DNA from: Rhodospirillaceae bacterium TMED23
GTDB lineage: Bacteria; Pseudomonadota; Alphaproteobacteria; Rhodospirillales; UBA2165
Direction of reading: 5' to 3'
Length of the DNA stretch: 52,974 nt
NCBI GenBank assembly: GCA_002168115.1
Contig: NHCC01000012.1
Coordinates: 204,755-257,728 of the forward strand
Both the position numbers and the translations under genes were made by a program. The notes under the pieces are model-generated. The model made no database searches, was not told the DNA's origin, and saw only the letters and a program-made list of their open reading frames with translations. Shown in pieces: positions 26,634-36,475 of the stretch; within the stretch, counting starts at the first letter, position 1; each line of letters starts with the position of its first letter.

Positions 26634-27923
26634 TCACTTCTCATAGACTAATTTCCCATTAACAAATGTTGCCCGAATCGCACGATCATCGGCTAACATA
26701 ATTTGCGTAAAAAGCATTTCCGATAGATCTTCTACGTCTCGCATTCTATTCTTAATTATATCAGTGGATGACAAATCGATAATTGTAAGGTCTGCCTCAA
26801 AACCGGGTTTTATTTGGCCAATTTTATTTTCTAAGTGTAAGGCATGCGCTCCACCAAAGGTTAACCTATAAAAACTTTCGAGTGGACTTAGGGAATAATT
26901 ATTAAATTGAGCAATTTCGTAAGCAGCTTTCATCGTGGCAAAAGGCGATAAAGACGTGCCACCACCGATATCGGTTCCTAATCCTAAACGAATACCTGCA
27001 TCTTTTAGCTTTTCATATTGAAACAAGCCACTACCTAAAAATAAATTTGATGTCGGACAATGAATAATCGTTGTATCTGTAGCCGACGCTATCTCAATAT
27101 CTGACTCAGAAAAATAAATTCCATGGCCGTATAATGCACGTTTCCCTAAAAGACTAAAACTATTATAAACGTCAAGGTATGATGACGATTCTGGGAATAA
27201 ATCAGCCACCCAATCTACCTCATCAAGTTGTTCAGAAACATGGGATTGCAAATAAACATTATCATTATCAGAAAACAAAGCTCCTGCTACCTCCAGCTGA
27301 TCAGGCGTTGACGTCGGCGCAAATCTGGGCGTAACAGCGTATAAACCTCGTCCATTATTATGCCATTTATTAATAAGCTCTTGAGAGTCATCAAATGATT
27401 CCTGAGCTGTATCTAATAAAGAATCAGGAGCGTGTCGATCCATTAAAACTTTACCAGCTATTACACGCATCTCAATTCTTTGCGCCTCATAAAAAAGAGC
27501 ATCAACAGATCCTGGGTGAACTGTGCAGAAAGTTGAACTCGTTGTGTATCCATTTTTCAGAGTTTCTGAGAGAAATAATCTTGCTACAGATTGCGCGTAA
27601 TCATAGCTCGAGAATTTAATTTCTTCTGGGTAAGTATAATCATTTAGCCAATCAATGAGCTTTTTCCCATAAGACCCGATAACACTCATTTGAGGATAAT
27701 GCACATGACCATCTATAAAACCCGGTACAATTAAATCTTGTCCAAAATCAATTACTTTAGAGTTTTGTGGATAATTAATATCAGTGTGGTTTCCTACTTG
27801 AGAAATAAATCCCTTCTCAATTAATAACACACCTTTTTCCCAATATTCGTAATCGAGTTTATTATTTTTAAAAGTTAGTATTTTTCCTCTGAGAACCAAT
27901 GGTTCATCCTGCGAGGGTTCCAT
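26634..27923 (-). CDS. guaD: Guanine deaminase
   Basis: 429 residues, normal GuaD length. Metal ligands His73 and His75 are in GFIDGHVHYPQ, followed by the GuaD-specific LIDWLNDYTYPEE. Later features are LQSHVSEQ, the HCPTSNLFLGSG block and the catalytic aspartate in LGTDIGGG. It deaminates guanine to xanthine, feeding the xanthine dehydrogenase encoded upstream. It follows the BMP binding protein gene after 83 bases that hold a long hairpin. No truncation. Confidence 0.95.
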   Translation of the reverse strand: MEPSQDEPLVLRGKILTFKNNKLDYEYWEKGVLLIEKGFISQVGNHTDINYPQNSKVIDFGQDLIVPGFIDGHVHYPQMSVIGSYGKKLIDWLNDYTYPEEIKFSSYDYAQSVARLFLSETLKNGYTTSSTFCTVHPGSVDALFYEAQRIEMRVIAGKVLMDRHAPDSLLDTAQESFDDSQELINKWHNNGRGLYAVTPRFAPTSTPDQLEVAGALFSDNDNVYLQSHVSEQLDEVDWVADLFPESSSYLDVYNSFSLLGKRALYGHGIYFSESDIEIASATDTTIIHCPTSNLFLGSGLFQYEKLKDAGIRLGLGTDIGGGTSLSPFATMKAAYEIAQFNNYSLSPLESFYRLTFGGAHALHLENKIGQIKPGFEADLTIIDLSSTDIIKNRMRDVEDLSEMLFTQIMLADDRAIRATFVNGKLVYEK

Positions 27924-27954
27924 GGCAGTAACACCGTTTATTGCGTTTTTTTAA

Positions 27955-27997
27955 ATTAGATTTGGAACATTGACTTTAATCAAGTTCCAAATCTAAT
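27955..27997 (-). terminator. Hairpin between the BMP binding protein gene and guaD
   Basis: ATTAGATTTGGAAC and GTTCCAAATCTAAT form a perfect 14-base stem; the 15-base loop can pair further (TTGA with TCAA). On the minus strand it follows the binding-protein stop by 9 bases. It is followed by TTTAAAAAAAC rather than a clean T run, so it may be a weak terminator or a transcript-end stabiliser that lets some transcription reach guaD. Confidence 0.6.
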
Positions 27998-28006
27998 ATT
28001 TAAATG

Positions 28007-29089
28007 TTATTTAGGGATTGTTCCATCAACCCCTTCAACATAGAAATTCATGCCAAGAAGCATACCATCGTCAGCCATCTTTCCTGCTGGAATCACAATC
28101 TTACCAGATTGATCCTTAATCGGTCCAGTAAACGGATGCACTGTCCCTGCTATTATTCCATCTTTAGCTTTCTCAGCCATGGCAACAACATCAGATGGGA
28201 TAGCTTTGTTATAAGGAGCCATTTTTACCATACCTGACTTAAATCCACCCCAAGTATCTTGAGAACTCCATGTTCCATCAAGCATAGCTTTGGTACGATT
28301 AATATAATATGCATTCCAGTCATCTATAATCGCCGTTAATTGGGCTTTAGGTCCAAAATTAACCATATCGGAAGCTTGACCTACAGCCCAAACTTTATTT
28401 TTTTGAGCCTGTTGAAGAGGAGCTGGGGAGTCCGTGTGTTGAAGTATCACATCTGCACCCTGAGCAATGAGAGCTTTCGCAGCATCGGCCTCTTTGCCTG
28501 GATCAAACCAAGTTGAGACCCAAACAACCTTTATCTTTATTTTTGGATTAACTGAACGCGCCGCAATAATTGTTGAATTGATTCCCCTAATTACTTCTGG
28601 GATCGGGAAAGAAGCCACATAGCCAAGAATATTAGATTTCGTCATTTTACCGGCTATCAAACCTACAACGTGTCTTCCTTCATAAAAACGTCCGGAGTAA
28701 GTTGCGAGGTTTTTTGACCGCTTATAGCCAGTCGCATGCTCAAATTTAACTTTAGGAAAACGCTTAGCAATCTTTAAAGTAGGATTCATATATCCAAAAG
28801 AAGTTGTAAAAATAAGATCATGTCCAGATCGAGCTAATTTTGTAATTACTCGCGTTGCATCTGCGCCATATGGAACCGACTCTACGTAAGTCGTTTTAAC
28901 CTTGTCGCTAAAGGTTCTAGCGATAGCTAATCGACCAGCGTTATGCTGATAAGACCATCCATGGTCTCCAATAGGCCCAACATAAACAAAACCAACTTTT
29001 GCTTTTTTCTCGGCAGCACTTCCATCAGCTGCATTAAATAACATTCCGGTTATCAGAAAGACACCAAGAATTAAACGTTTAAAAATCAT
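28007..29089 (-). CDS. BMP-family ABC transporter substrate-binding protein (purine or nucleoside)
   Basis: About 360 residues from the ATG at 29089, preceded by AGGAGA. The ORF track starts 12 codons earlier inside the permease stop region, but the signal peptide begins at MIFKRLILGVFLITG, with likely cleavage after GSAA. VGFVYVGPIGDHGWSYQHNAGR is the Bmp/PnrA family start and HATGYKRSKNLATYSGRFYEGRHVVGLIAGKM is a conserved block. It captures a purine or nucleoside in the periplasm for the adjacent permeases. It lacks the lipobox cysteine seen in Gram-positive relatives. Confidence 0.93.
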   Translation of the reverse strand: MIFKRLILGVFLITGMLFNAADGSAAEKKAKVGFVYVGPIGDHGWSYQHNAGRLAIARTFSDKVKTTYVESVPYGADATRVITKLARSGHDLIFTTSFGYMNPTLKIAKRFPKVKFEHATGYKRSKNLATYSGRFYEGRHVVGLIAGKMTKSNILGYVASFPIPEVIRGINSTIIAARSVNPKIKIKVVWVSTWFDPGKEADAAKALIAQGADVILQHTDSPAPLQQAQKNKVWAVGQASDMVNFGPKAQLTAIIDDWNAYYINRTKAMLDGTWSSQDTWGGFKSGMVKMAPYNKAIPSDVVAMAEKAKDGIIAGTVHPFTGPIKDQSGKIVIPAGKMADDGMLLGMNFYVEGVDGTIPK

Positions 29090-29124
29090 TAATTTTCTCC
29101 TATCTCTTATTAAAGTTAACCACA

Positions 29125-30048
29125 TTAATCTGAAGCATGAAAACTTTTACCCAAGTCAGCTGGAGCATTTAACATCATCCTAGAACTATTATTTGATATA
29201 AGCACAAGAACTACTATTGTCGCAAGATAAGGTAGCATAGATAAAAATTGTGAAGCTATATCTACACCAAAACCTTGAGCGTGTAATTGAATAATTGTTA
29301 TACCTCCAAATAAGTATGCTCCAAAAAATGCCCTCCAAGCCCTCCAAGAGGCGAAGACCACCAGAGCCAACGCGATCCAACCTCTTCCCGCTGTCATACC
29401 TTCAACCCAAAGAGGCGTATATGCAAGTGATAAATAGGCTCCACCTAAACCAGCCATTGATCCACCAAATAAAATACAACCCATTCTAACCCAAACGATT
29501 GAATATCCTATTGAGTGTGCTGCATGATGATTCTCACCAACGGCTCTAATGATTAAACCCAAGCGCGTTTTATTAAAAACATAAGTGATAAGAAAAACGG
29601 CTATAACTGATAAGTATACTAAAATATCATGGACAAATAAAAGTGGTCCCAAAACTGGAATTTGTTCGAGAAATGGTACTCCAATTTTTGGAAGTCCAGA
29701 AAATGTTTTTCCAACAAATCCATGTCCTATCAATGCTGAAAGTCCCAATCCAAAGATTGTTAAAGCTAACCCAGTTGCAACCTGATTGGCTAATAATCGT
29801 AATGTTAAGAAACCAAAAATAAAAGCTGTAAGCATTCCCCCAGCAGCTCCTGAAATTATAGCCAAGGCTGCACTCTCAGTTTTGACCCCTACCGCGAATG
29901 CTATAACAGCTCCAACTATCATCATTCCCTCAACGCCAAGATTTAGAACACCAGATTTTTCAACGACTACTTCACCTGCTGCCGCAAATACTAAGGGTGT
30001 AGATGCCGTTATAATAGTCAGTAATACCGGAACAAACAATTCAGACAT
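29125..30048 (-). CDS. ABC transporter permease, NupQ/YufQ type
   Basis: 307 residues, strongly hydrophobic with about eight to ten segments. The N-terminal FAAAGEVVVEKSGVLNLGVEGMM is the conserved start of this purine/nucleoside permease family, and IIRAVGENHHAAHSIGYS is the cytoplasmic EAA-like loop. It forms the heteromeric channel with the preceding permease. Nine bases separate it from that gene; its stop overlaps or adjoins the leader of the binding protein gene. Confidence 0.93.
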   Translation of the reverse strand: MSELFVPVLLTIITASTPLVFAAAGEVVVEKSGVLNLGVEGMMIVGAVIAFAVGVKTESAALAIISGAAGGMLTAFIFGFLTLRLLANQVATGLALTIFGLGLSALIGHGFVGKTFSGLPKIGVPFLEQIPVLGPLLFVHDILVYLSVIAVFLITYVFNKTRLGLIIRAVGENHHAAHSIGYSIVWVRMGCILFGGSMAGLGGAYLSLAYTPLWVEGMTAGRGWIALALVVFASWRAWRAFFGAYLFGGITIIQLHAQGFGVDIASQFLSMLPYLATIVVLVLISNNSSRMMLNAPADLGKSFHASD

Positions 30049-30057
30049 AAATAATAC

Positions 30058-31137
30058 TCATTCAACATTCCTATGCTTATTTTTATAACCGATAATTTGA
30101 ATTCTATATCGAACGAGGACATCGGATGCCAATAAGAAAAAGAGTAACATCCCCTGAAATACGCCCGTAACTGCATTTGGCAGATTTAATTCGATTTGAG
30201 CATTATCTCCACCGAGATATGTCAGTGCCATGAGTAATCCGGACAACAGGCATCCTATTGGATGTAGGCGCCCCAAAAAAGCTACAATAATTGCGGTAAA
30301 GCCATAACCTGGCGAGATCACTGGAATTATCTGTCCTATTGGTCCAGAAACTTCAATAGTCCCCGCAAGACCTGCCAAACCACCACTGATAAGAAAACTG
30401 ATCCAAATTATATTCTTACCTCTAAATCCAGCAAAATTTGATGCCATTGGCGCCATGCCCATTACGCGAATTTGAAATCCAATTAAATGGTAAGTCATTA
30501 AAATCCATGCAACGGGTACACAAATCAGCGTTATTATCCAACCCAAATGTAGTCGAGTTTCATCCAGAATTATCGGTAAAAGCCCAGCTTCAGGGAATAA
30601 ACGCGACTCTGGAAAATTTTGTCCCTCAGGGTCTTTCCACGGGCCATGTATCAAATAACTTAGAATCAAAAGAGCAATATAAGTAAGCATTAAACTCGTT
30701 AAAATCTCATTTGTTCCAAATTTAATTTTTAAAAATGCTGGTATTCCAGCCCATACCATTCCTCCTAGAATCCCAAAAATAAGCATTCCCGGCATTAAAA
30801 ATTGTGAGCTTGAATTAAAAAACAGCAAACCCAAACCACCACCAGCTAGTGCTCCAATCGTTAATTGGCCTTCTGCGCCAATATTCCAGATATTCGCCCT
30901 AAAGCAAAAAGACAGGCCAATAGCTATCAAAACCAAAGGCGTCGCTTTAACGCAAAGTTCAGCGACACCATCAATGGAGCTTACAGGTTCAACGAAAAAA
31001 GTTATAATAGCTTGAGTTGGATTAACTCCAAGAAAACTAAATATTAACATACCCGTTAAAAAGGTCATAATAACAGCAAAAACTGGCGAACAATAGACCA
31101 TGCGCTCAGAAACCTGTCCCCGAAGTTCTAGCCTCAT
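30058..31137 (-). CDS. ABC transporter permease, NupP/YufP type
   Basis: 359 residues with several membrane segments. CFRANIWNIGAEGQLTIGALAG is the family signature, and FKIKFGTNEILTSLMLTYIALLL-like sequence (KFGTNEILTSLMLTYIA) follows; the cytoplasmic loop has VMGMAPMASNFAGFRG. It pairs with the downstream NupQ-type permease. Its ATG overlaps the ATPase stop by four bases (ATGA), so production of the two is coupled. Confidence 0.93.
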   Translation of the reverse strand: MRLELRGQVSERMVYCSPVFAVIMTFLTGMLIFSFLGVNPTQAIITFFVEPVSSIDGVAELCVKATPLVLIAIGLSFCFRANIWNIGAEGQLTIGALAGGGLGLLFFNSSSQFLMPGMLIFGILGGMVWAGIPAFLKIKFGTNEILTSLMLTYIALLILSYLIHGPWKDPEGQNFPESRLFPEAGLLPIILDETRLHLGWIITLICVPVAWILMTYHLIGFQIRVMGMAPMASNFAGFRGKNIIWISFLISGGLAGLAGTIEVSGPIGQIIPVISPGYGFTAIIVAFLGRLHPIGCLLSGLLMALTYLGGDNAQIELNLPNAVTGVFQGMLLFFLLASDVLVRYRIQIIGYKNKHRNVE

Positions 31138-32675
31138 AATTGCGTACCTAAAATGTCATTTCCAGAGGGCTTTATACCGGACATTAACAAACCAACATTC
31201 TCAACAGTTATATTTTCAACTATTTCAGGTTTTGTCAGCTCGCCCTCACATATAACGGAAATTTTATCTGAAATTTCAAATAGCTCCTCCAAATCTTGGC
31301 TGATTACGACAACTACAGCACCTCTATCAGCTATATCCATTAACGATTGCCTGATATAAGCCGCAGATCCCGCATCAACACCCCACGTTGGTTGAAAAAC
31401 AATCAGTACCTTAGGGTCCTGTAAGATTTCCCGACCAAAAATAAATTTTTGTAAATTTCCCCCAGATAAAGAATTTGCTGTTACATTAACGTTCGGAGTT
31501 TTCACATTAAACCTAGAAATAATTTTCTCGGCATATTCTCTAGATTTTGTAACATTCATAAAACCATTAAGCATTAATTTCATCGATTGATATCCAGATA
31601 AAAAAGCATTCTCCCACAACAGCATTTCCGGAACCGCTCCATGACCAAGGCGTTCTTCTGGAACAAATCCAAGACCTTTCTCGCGTCTTTTTCTAGGTCC
31701 TAGATTACCAACGCTAACTTGATCAATACTGACTAAACTGTCATCAGATGCTGTAATTTCACCACTAAGAACTTCCATAAGCTCGATTTGTCCATTACCA
31801 GCTATTCCAGCAATACCAAGTATTTCTCCTTTATGCGCTTTAATAGTAATATTTTTGAGGTCAGTGCCATGTTCCATAGTTGCCTGATGGTTCAAATTAA
31901 TCACAGAGAAATACGGTTTTTCTGATACCAATCGTTCATTCTTTTTAGTCACAATTAGATTTGTGCCCATCATCATCTCAGCCATACTCCTAGGGCTCTC
32001 CTCCGATGGTATACACGTGTCAACAACTTCACCGGCACGCATGATCGTTGCCACATGGCACAAATCAATAATCTCCTGTAATTTATGACTGATATAAAGT
32101 ATGGCGACACCTTGTGCAGACAATCTTCTTAGTGTTTTAAAAAGCTTATCGACTTCCTGAGGCGTCAATACTGAGGTGGGTTCATCCATAATTAGTAGTT
32201 TTGGATTTTGTATCAAGCACCGAACAACTTCAATTCTTTGACGTTCACCAACGGAAAGCGTATGAACATACCGATATGGGTCAAGCGGAAGACCATATTT
32301 TTCCGAAATATCTATAATATTCTGTTTAAGATTTTCATTTGCTAAAGTAGCCGGAATTCCAAGAGCAATATTCTCTTCAACAGTCATCGCATCAAAAAGA
32401 GAAAAATGCTGAAAAACCATTCCAATACCCAACTTTCTCGCAATCTGCGGGGTAATTTGAGAGATTTCAGAACCTTTCCATTTTATTTTTCCCGTGTCAC
32501 AGCGTTGAACTCCATATATAATTTTGACAAGTGTAGATTTCCCAGCTCCATTTTCTCCTAAAAGAGCATGTATCTGACCTGGCTTAATTTCTAAATTTAC
32601 TCGGTTATTGGCAATAACACCGGGATAACCTTTACAAATTTCAAGAAGCTCTAATATTGGTTTTTTATCTGCCAT
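31134..32675 (-). CDS. ABC transporter ATP-binding protein with two ABC domains, NupO/YufO type
   Basis: 513 residues with two ATPase halves. The first has Walker A GENGAGKSTLVK, LSVGERQRIEVVRCL and LLIMDEPTSVLT. The second has a degenerate Walker A (GIAGNGQIELMEVLSG, lacking GK), LSGGNLQKFIFGRE and VLIVFQPTWGVD, where the usual glutamate after Walker B is absent. This asymmetry is normal for nucleoside and sugar importers of this class. The ATG lies inside the xdhB tail (11-base overlap), which ties importer synthesis to the dehydrogenase. Confidence 0.94.
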   Translation of the reverse strand: MADKKPILELLEICKGYPGVIANNRVNLEIKPGQIHALLGENGAGKSTLVKIIYGVQRCDTGKIKWKGSEISQITPQIARKLGIGMVFQHFSLFDAMTVEENIALGIPATLANENLKQNIIDISEKYGLPLDPYRYVHTLSVGERQRIEVVRCLIQNPKLLIMDEPTSVLTPQEVDKLFKTLRRLSAQGVAILYISHKLQEIIDLCHVATIMRAGEVVDTCIPSEESPRSMAEMMMGTNLIVTKKNERLVSEKPYFSVINLNHQATMEHGTDLKNITIKAHKGEILGIAGIAGNGQIELMEVLSGEITASDDSLVSIDQVSVGNLGPRKRREKGLGFVPEERLGHGAVPEMLLWENAFLSGYQSMKLMLNGFMNVTKSREYAEKIISRFNVKTPNVNVTANSLSGGNLQKFIFGREILQDPKVLIVFQPTWGVDAGSAAYIRQSLMDIADRGAVVVVISQDLEELFEISDKISVICEGELTKPEIVENITVENVGLLMSGIKPSGNDILGTQL

Positions 32676-34989
32676 GGTTAGCCTTCTTAGAATTATTGAG
32701 TGCCATAAGAATAGCTTCAGGAGTAGCCGGGGCGTTCAATTTAGGTGGAATGTTTGAGCCGTTACTTCGGGAAATCGCATCTCGGATTGCCAACCATACG
32801 GATATAGCCAACATTAATGGAGGTTCTCCTACTGCTTTAGATCTAAAAATTGTTTGCGCTTTATTAGGTTCATCCTCAAGAATATGTATATTAAAATCTT
32901 GAGGAACATCTCGGCTACCCGGTATTTTATAAGTAGAAGGACCATGAGTTAGAAGTTCCCCAGTTTTATTCCATACCAACTCCTCAGAAGTCAGCCAACC
33001 CAAACCTTGCACAAAAGCTCCTTCAATCTGACCATAATCCACACGAGGATTAAGCGACTTGCCACAATCTTGAATGATATCAGTCCTTAATGTTCTGGAC
33101 TCGCCCGTTAACAAATCAATGACAACCTCCGAAATCGCAAACCCATAGGTAAAATAATAGAATGGGGTGCCAGAACAGGAAATTGGATCCCAAGAAATAT
33201 CTGGCGTTTTATAATAGCCCGTAGCGGATAGCGATAGGCGGGCTTCCCATGTCATTTGAGCTAAATCTGCAAATGATATATTTTTATTTCCACAATAAAT
33301 TCGATTTTGCCGGAAATTTATTTTATTTTTATCTGACCCAAAATATTGAGCTGCAACTGCAATCATTCTATTCTTTATTTTATCAGCCGCATCATAGGCT
33401 GCCATTCCATTTAAATCAGAACCTGCTGATGCCGCTGTAGCAGAAGTATTGGGAACTTTGTCGGTTCGAGTCGCAGAAATTTTTATATTTTCAATATCAA
33501 TCTGAAATACAGTGGCGACGACTTGAGCGATTTTAACAAAAAGCCCTTGACCCATCTCTGTCCCGCCATGATTTAGATAAACCGATCCATCAGTATAAAC
33601 ATGTATCAACGCTCCAGCTTGGTTCAAAGCTGGCATATTAAAAGAAATACCAAATTTTACTGGCATAGCTGCGATGCCCTTTTTTAGAATTGTATTTTCA
33701 AGGTTAAAATTTTCAATTTCTTTCTTTCGGGCCCTATAATCAACTTTTCGCATTAGCTCATCTGAGAGTTTGCAAATGATATTGTCTTTTACAATCTGAC
33801 CATAGGGTGTCTCATTTCTATCATTAATACCGTAGTAATTTATTTGTCGAATTTCATCTATCGGCTTATTCAGATGAAAACTAATATGTTCAAGAATACA
33901 CTCTATAATCAGCATACCTTGTGGTCCGCCAAATCCACGGAAAGCTGTATTGGATACTGTATTTGTTTTGCATGGATAACCTCGAAATCTTACGTTTGGC
34001 AAAAAATAGCAATTATCGGCATGGCATAATGAACGCGCTAATACTCCAGAACTCAAATCAGCAACATTGCCTGATCTCATTGCCATAGCAATGTCTATTC
34101 CTTCAATTTGTCCGTCCATACCAAATCCCACATCATACTCAAAATCGTAGTCATGTCGTTTCCCAGTAATGATCATATCAGCATCTCTTCGTAGCCTTAA
34201 TTTCGATGGTCGACCAGTTTTAACAGCGACAAGCGCTGCCAACGATGCGATAATTGTCGGCTGACTCTCTTTACCACCAAAGGCCCCACCCATTCGACGA
34301 ACCTCAACTGTTACCGCGTTCATCGGAATTCCCAAAACATTTGCAATTCCGTGTTGGGCTTCGGTTGGATGCTGGGTCGAACAATAGACACTAATATCTT
34401 TATCTTCTGGGCTGGGAATCGCGAGAGCTATATTAGCCTCGAGATAAAAGTGATCTTGTCCGCCACATTTCAGGGTTCCCTGTAAGCGATGATTTGCATT
34501 TTTGATAGCTTTATCTGGGTCACCCTTACAAATAACCGGAGGTTTAAAAGTAAAGCTATCTCTCTTAATAGCATCTTGGATAGACAAAATTGGTTCTAAT
34601 TCAGTATAGTCTATTTCCACCAATTTTGAAGCATGGTAAGCTTGGTCGTATGTTTCCGCCGCCAAAATAAGAATGGGGTGTCCAACGTATTCAACACAAT
34701 CAATAGCCAAGATTGGCTCCCCCTCAAAAACTGGAGCAACATCATTTTTACCAATAATATCGGCTGCAGACAACACTGCTAAAACACCGGGTGAAGAAAG
34801 AGCCTTAGTTGTGTTAATAGAGTTTATCTTAGCGTGGGCAATCGGTGAAGTAATTAGAATGCATTCCAGTGTATTCGGCAATCTCGGCATATCATCAATA
34901 TAAATTGCCTCCCCGGTAACATGTTTTACAGCACTATCATGTTGAACATTATCATGTGCCGCCCCAATAATTTGGTTTTTATGAACCAT
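32665..34989 (-). CDS. xdhB: Xanthine dehydrogenase, molybdopterin-binding subunit
   Basis: 774 residues, normal XdhB length. RRMGGAFGGKESQ, NTAFRGFGGPQGM and, near the end, SKAVGEPPLMLAISVW with the catalytic glutamate are the molybdenum-cofactor site motifs; GTEMGQGLFVKIAQV and TSATAASAGSDLNGMA also fit. With XdhA it oxidises hypoxanthine to xanthine and xanthine to urate. The start shares one base with the xdhA stop (TAATG). XdhC, the cofactor-inserting chaperone, is not seen in the window. Confidence 0.96.
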   Translation of the reverse strand: MVHKNQIIGAAHDNVQHDSAVKHVTGEAIYIDDMPRLPNTLECILITSPIAHAKINSINTTKALSSPGVLAVLSAADIIGKNDVAPVFEGEPILAIDCVEYVGHPILILAAETYDQAYHASKLVEIDYTELEPILSIQDAIKRDSFTFKPPVICKGDPDKAIKNANHRLQGTLKCGGQDHFYLEANIALAIPSPEDKDISVYCSTQHPTEAQHGIANVLGIPMNAVTVEVRRMGGAFGGKESQPTIIASLAALVAVKTGRPSKLRLRRDADMIITGKRHDYDFEYDVGFGMDGQIEGIDIAMAMRSGNVADLSSGVLARSLCHADNCYFLPNVRFRGYPCKTNTVSNTAFRGFGGPQGMLIIECILEHISFHLNKPIDEIRQINYYGINDRNETPYGQIVKDNIICKLSDELMRKVDYRARKKEIENFNLENTILKKGIAAMPVKFGISFNMPALNQAGALIHVYTDGSVYLNHGGTEMGQGLFVKIAQVVATVFQIDIENIKISATRTDKVPNTSATAASAGSDLNGMAAYDAADKIKNRMIAVAAQYFGSDKNKINFRQNRIYCGNKNISFADLAQMTWEARLSLSATGYYKTPDISWDPISCSGTPFYYFTYGFAISEVVIDLLTGESRTLRTDIIQDCGKSLNPRVDYGQIEGAFVQGLGWLTSEELVWNKTGELLTHGPSTYKIPGSRDVPQDFNIHILEDEPNKAQTIFRSKAVGEPPLMLAISVWLAIRDAISRSNGSNIPPKLNAPATPEAILMALNNSKKANHGR

Positions 34990-36407
34990 TATAAATCGAC
35001 CACTTGATTCGGCTTATTTGGGTCTAACAGATCAAAATAAAATCGTTTAAATAAATTTCCAGCTACCTGATTTCGATAAGTTGAACTAGCACGGAAATCA
35101 CTGATGGGCTTAAATTCCTTTGAAATTTTCTCAGATACTTTATAAATATTTTCCTCATTCCATGTTTTGCCGATAAGTTTTTTCTCGGACTGATTTGCTC
35201 TCCTAGGGATTGCGTCCATTCCACCAAAAGCAATAATAGTTTTTGCTACAATTTCTTGGTTAAACTCAACTAGGAAAGCTCCTATTACAGCAGAAATATC
35301 CTGATCATAGCGCTTTGAAACTTTATAAGCTTTAAATGTTTGATTAGCATTAAGTTTTGGAATACTTACCGATTGTATAAATTCTCCCTTTTTAAGATTT
35401 GTTTTACGATAGCTAATAAAAAAATCTTCCAGATCTATTCTACGCTCCCCAAGATCAGAACAAATTTGAAGCTGAGAGTTCAAAGCCATCAAACACGGCA
35501 ATGTATCGCCTATTGGAGATGCAGTTGCTATATTGCCACATAGAGTTCCAACATTTCTGATTTGATCAGATCCTATTCGAGTTACTAGATTGGCAAAAGA
35601 AGGAAAAAGCTTCTCTAAGTAGGGCAAAATTTCCGAATAAGTTACGGCAGATCCAATCGTCAAAGCCTCTTTTGTCTCTTCTATGATCCCAAGCTCTTTT
35701 ACATCTCCAGTGAAAATAATTAACGGTGTCGTTTTCCTATCTTTACTAAATGAGATTCCTAAGTCTGTTCCTCCCGCAAGTAACGTAGATGATGGATAGG
35801 TAGAATAAATCTTTGATAATTCCTTTAAAGTCTTGGGTTTAAAAAATCGTTGTCCATCATGATTATATTCTGCAACGGTAGAAAGATTTTCTGATATAGC
35901 TTTTTTCTTGGTAAAGGTGCGTTCTTGACGTGCAGCATCAACAATTGACCTATAACCAGTACACCTGCACAAATTTCCTGCTAGAGCCTCATGAATGTTT
36001 TTATCTGTTTGGATTTTATTACTATTATAAAATGCATATAATGACATCATGATACCTGGTGTGCAAAAACCGCACTGAGTGCCATCTCCCTCTACCATTG
36101 ACTTCTGAATAGGTTCGAGTACAGCGCCTCTATTTTTAGATTTGCAAGCCAGCCCTTCAATAGTGAGTATGTGTTTTCCATCGGCCTGCGGCAAAACGAG
36201 CAAACATGAATTAATAACGCGATATGTAGTATTGCGTTTCTGCCTCTCAGCAATAATAACCGTACATGCTCCACAATCTCCCTCAGCGCACCCCTCTTTT
36301 GTACCCTTTAAAGAAATATATTCACGTAAGTAATCGAGTAGGGTCACCGTAGGAGAAATCCTTTCGATTTTCTGAGATACGCCATTTATTGTAAATTGGA
36401 GTGCCAT
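34989..36407 (-). CDS. xdhA: Xanthine dehydrogenase, iron-sulfur and FAD subunit
   Basis: 472 residues from the ATG at 36407; the ORF track uses a TTG ten codons upstream, but MALQFTINGVSQK matches the family start and AAAAGG lies before it. The N-terminal 2Fe-2S ligands are in GCAEGDCGACTV, the second cluster in CGFCTPG and CRCTGYRSIV, and the FAD domain starts near LLAGGTDLGIS. It passes electrons from the molybdenum subunit to NAD. It follows puuD after a short gap, so it is probably in the same long operon. Confidence 0.94.
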   Translation of the reverse strand: MALQFTINGVSQKIERISPTVTLLDYLREYISLKGTKEGCAEGDCGACTVIIAERQKRNTTYRVINSCLLVLPQADGKHILTIEGLACKSKNRGAVLEPIQKSMVEGDGTQCGFCTPGIMMSLYAFYNSNKIQTDKNIHEALAGNLCRCTGYRSIVDAARQERTFTKKKAISENLSTVAEYNHDGQRFFKPKTLKELSKIYSTYPSSTLLAGGTDLGISFSKDRKTTPLIIFTGDVKELGIIEETKEALTIGSAVTYSEILPYLEKLFPSFANLVTRIGSDQIRNVGTLCGNIATASPIGDTLPCLMALNSQLQICSDLGERRIDLEDFFISYRKTNLKKGEFIQSVSIPKLNANQTFKAYKVSKRYDQDISAVIGAFLVEFNQEIVAKTIIAFGGMDAIPRRANQSEKKLIGKTWNEENIYKVSEKISKEFKPISDFRASSTYRNQVAGNLFKRFYFDLLDPNKPNQVVDL

Positions 36408-36475
36408 AGAGTGGTCGACCTTTTCAATATTATTCAATCATACCCATTTTATTCAAAAATCTTTTTCATCGTTTG

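Noticed and set aside
29331-29352. Short repeat of CCCTCCAAG
   Set aside because: Two adjacent copies only, inside a conserved permease coding region; explained by the codons for a Trp/Arg/Ala-rich loop.
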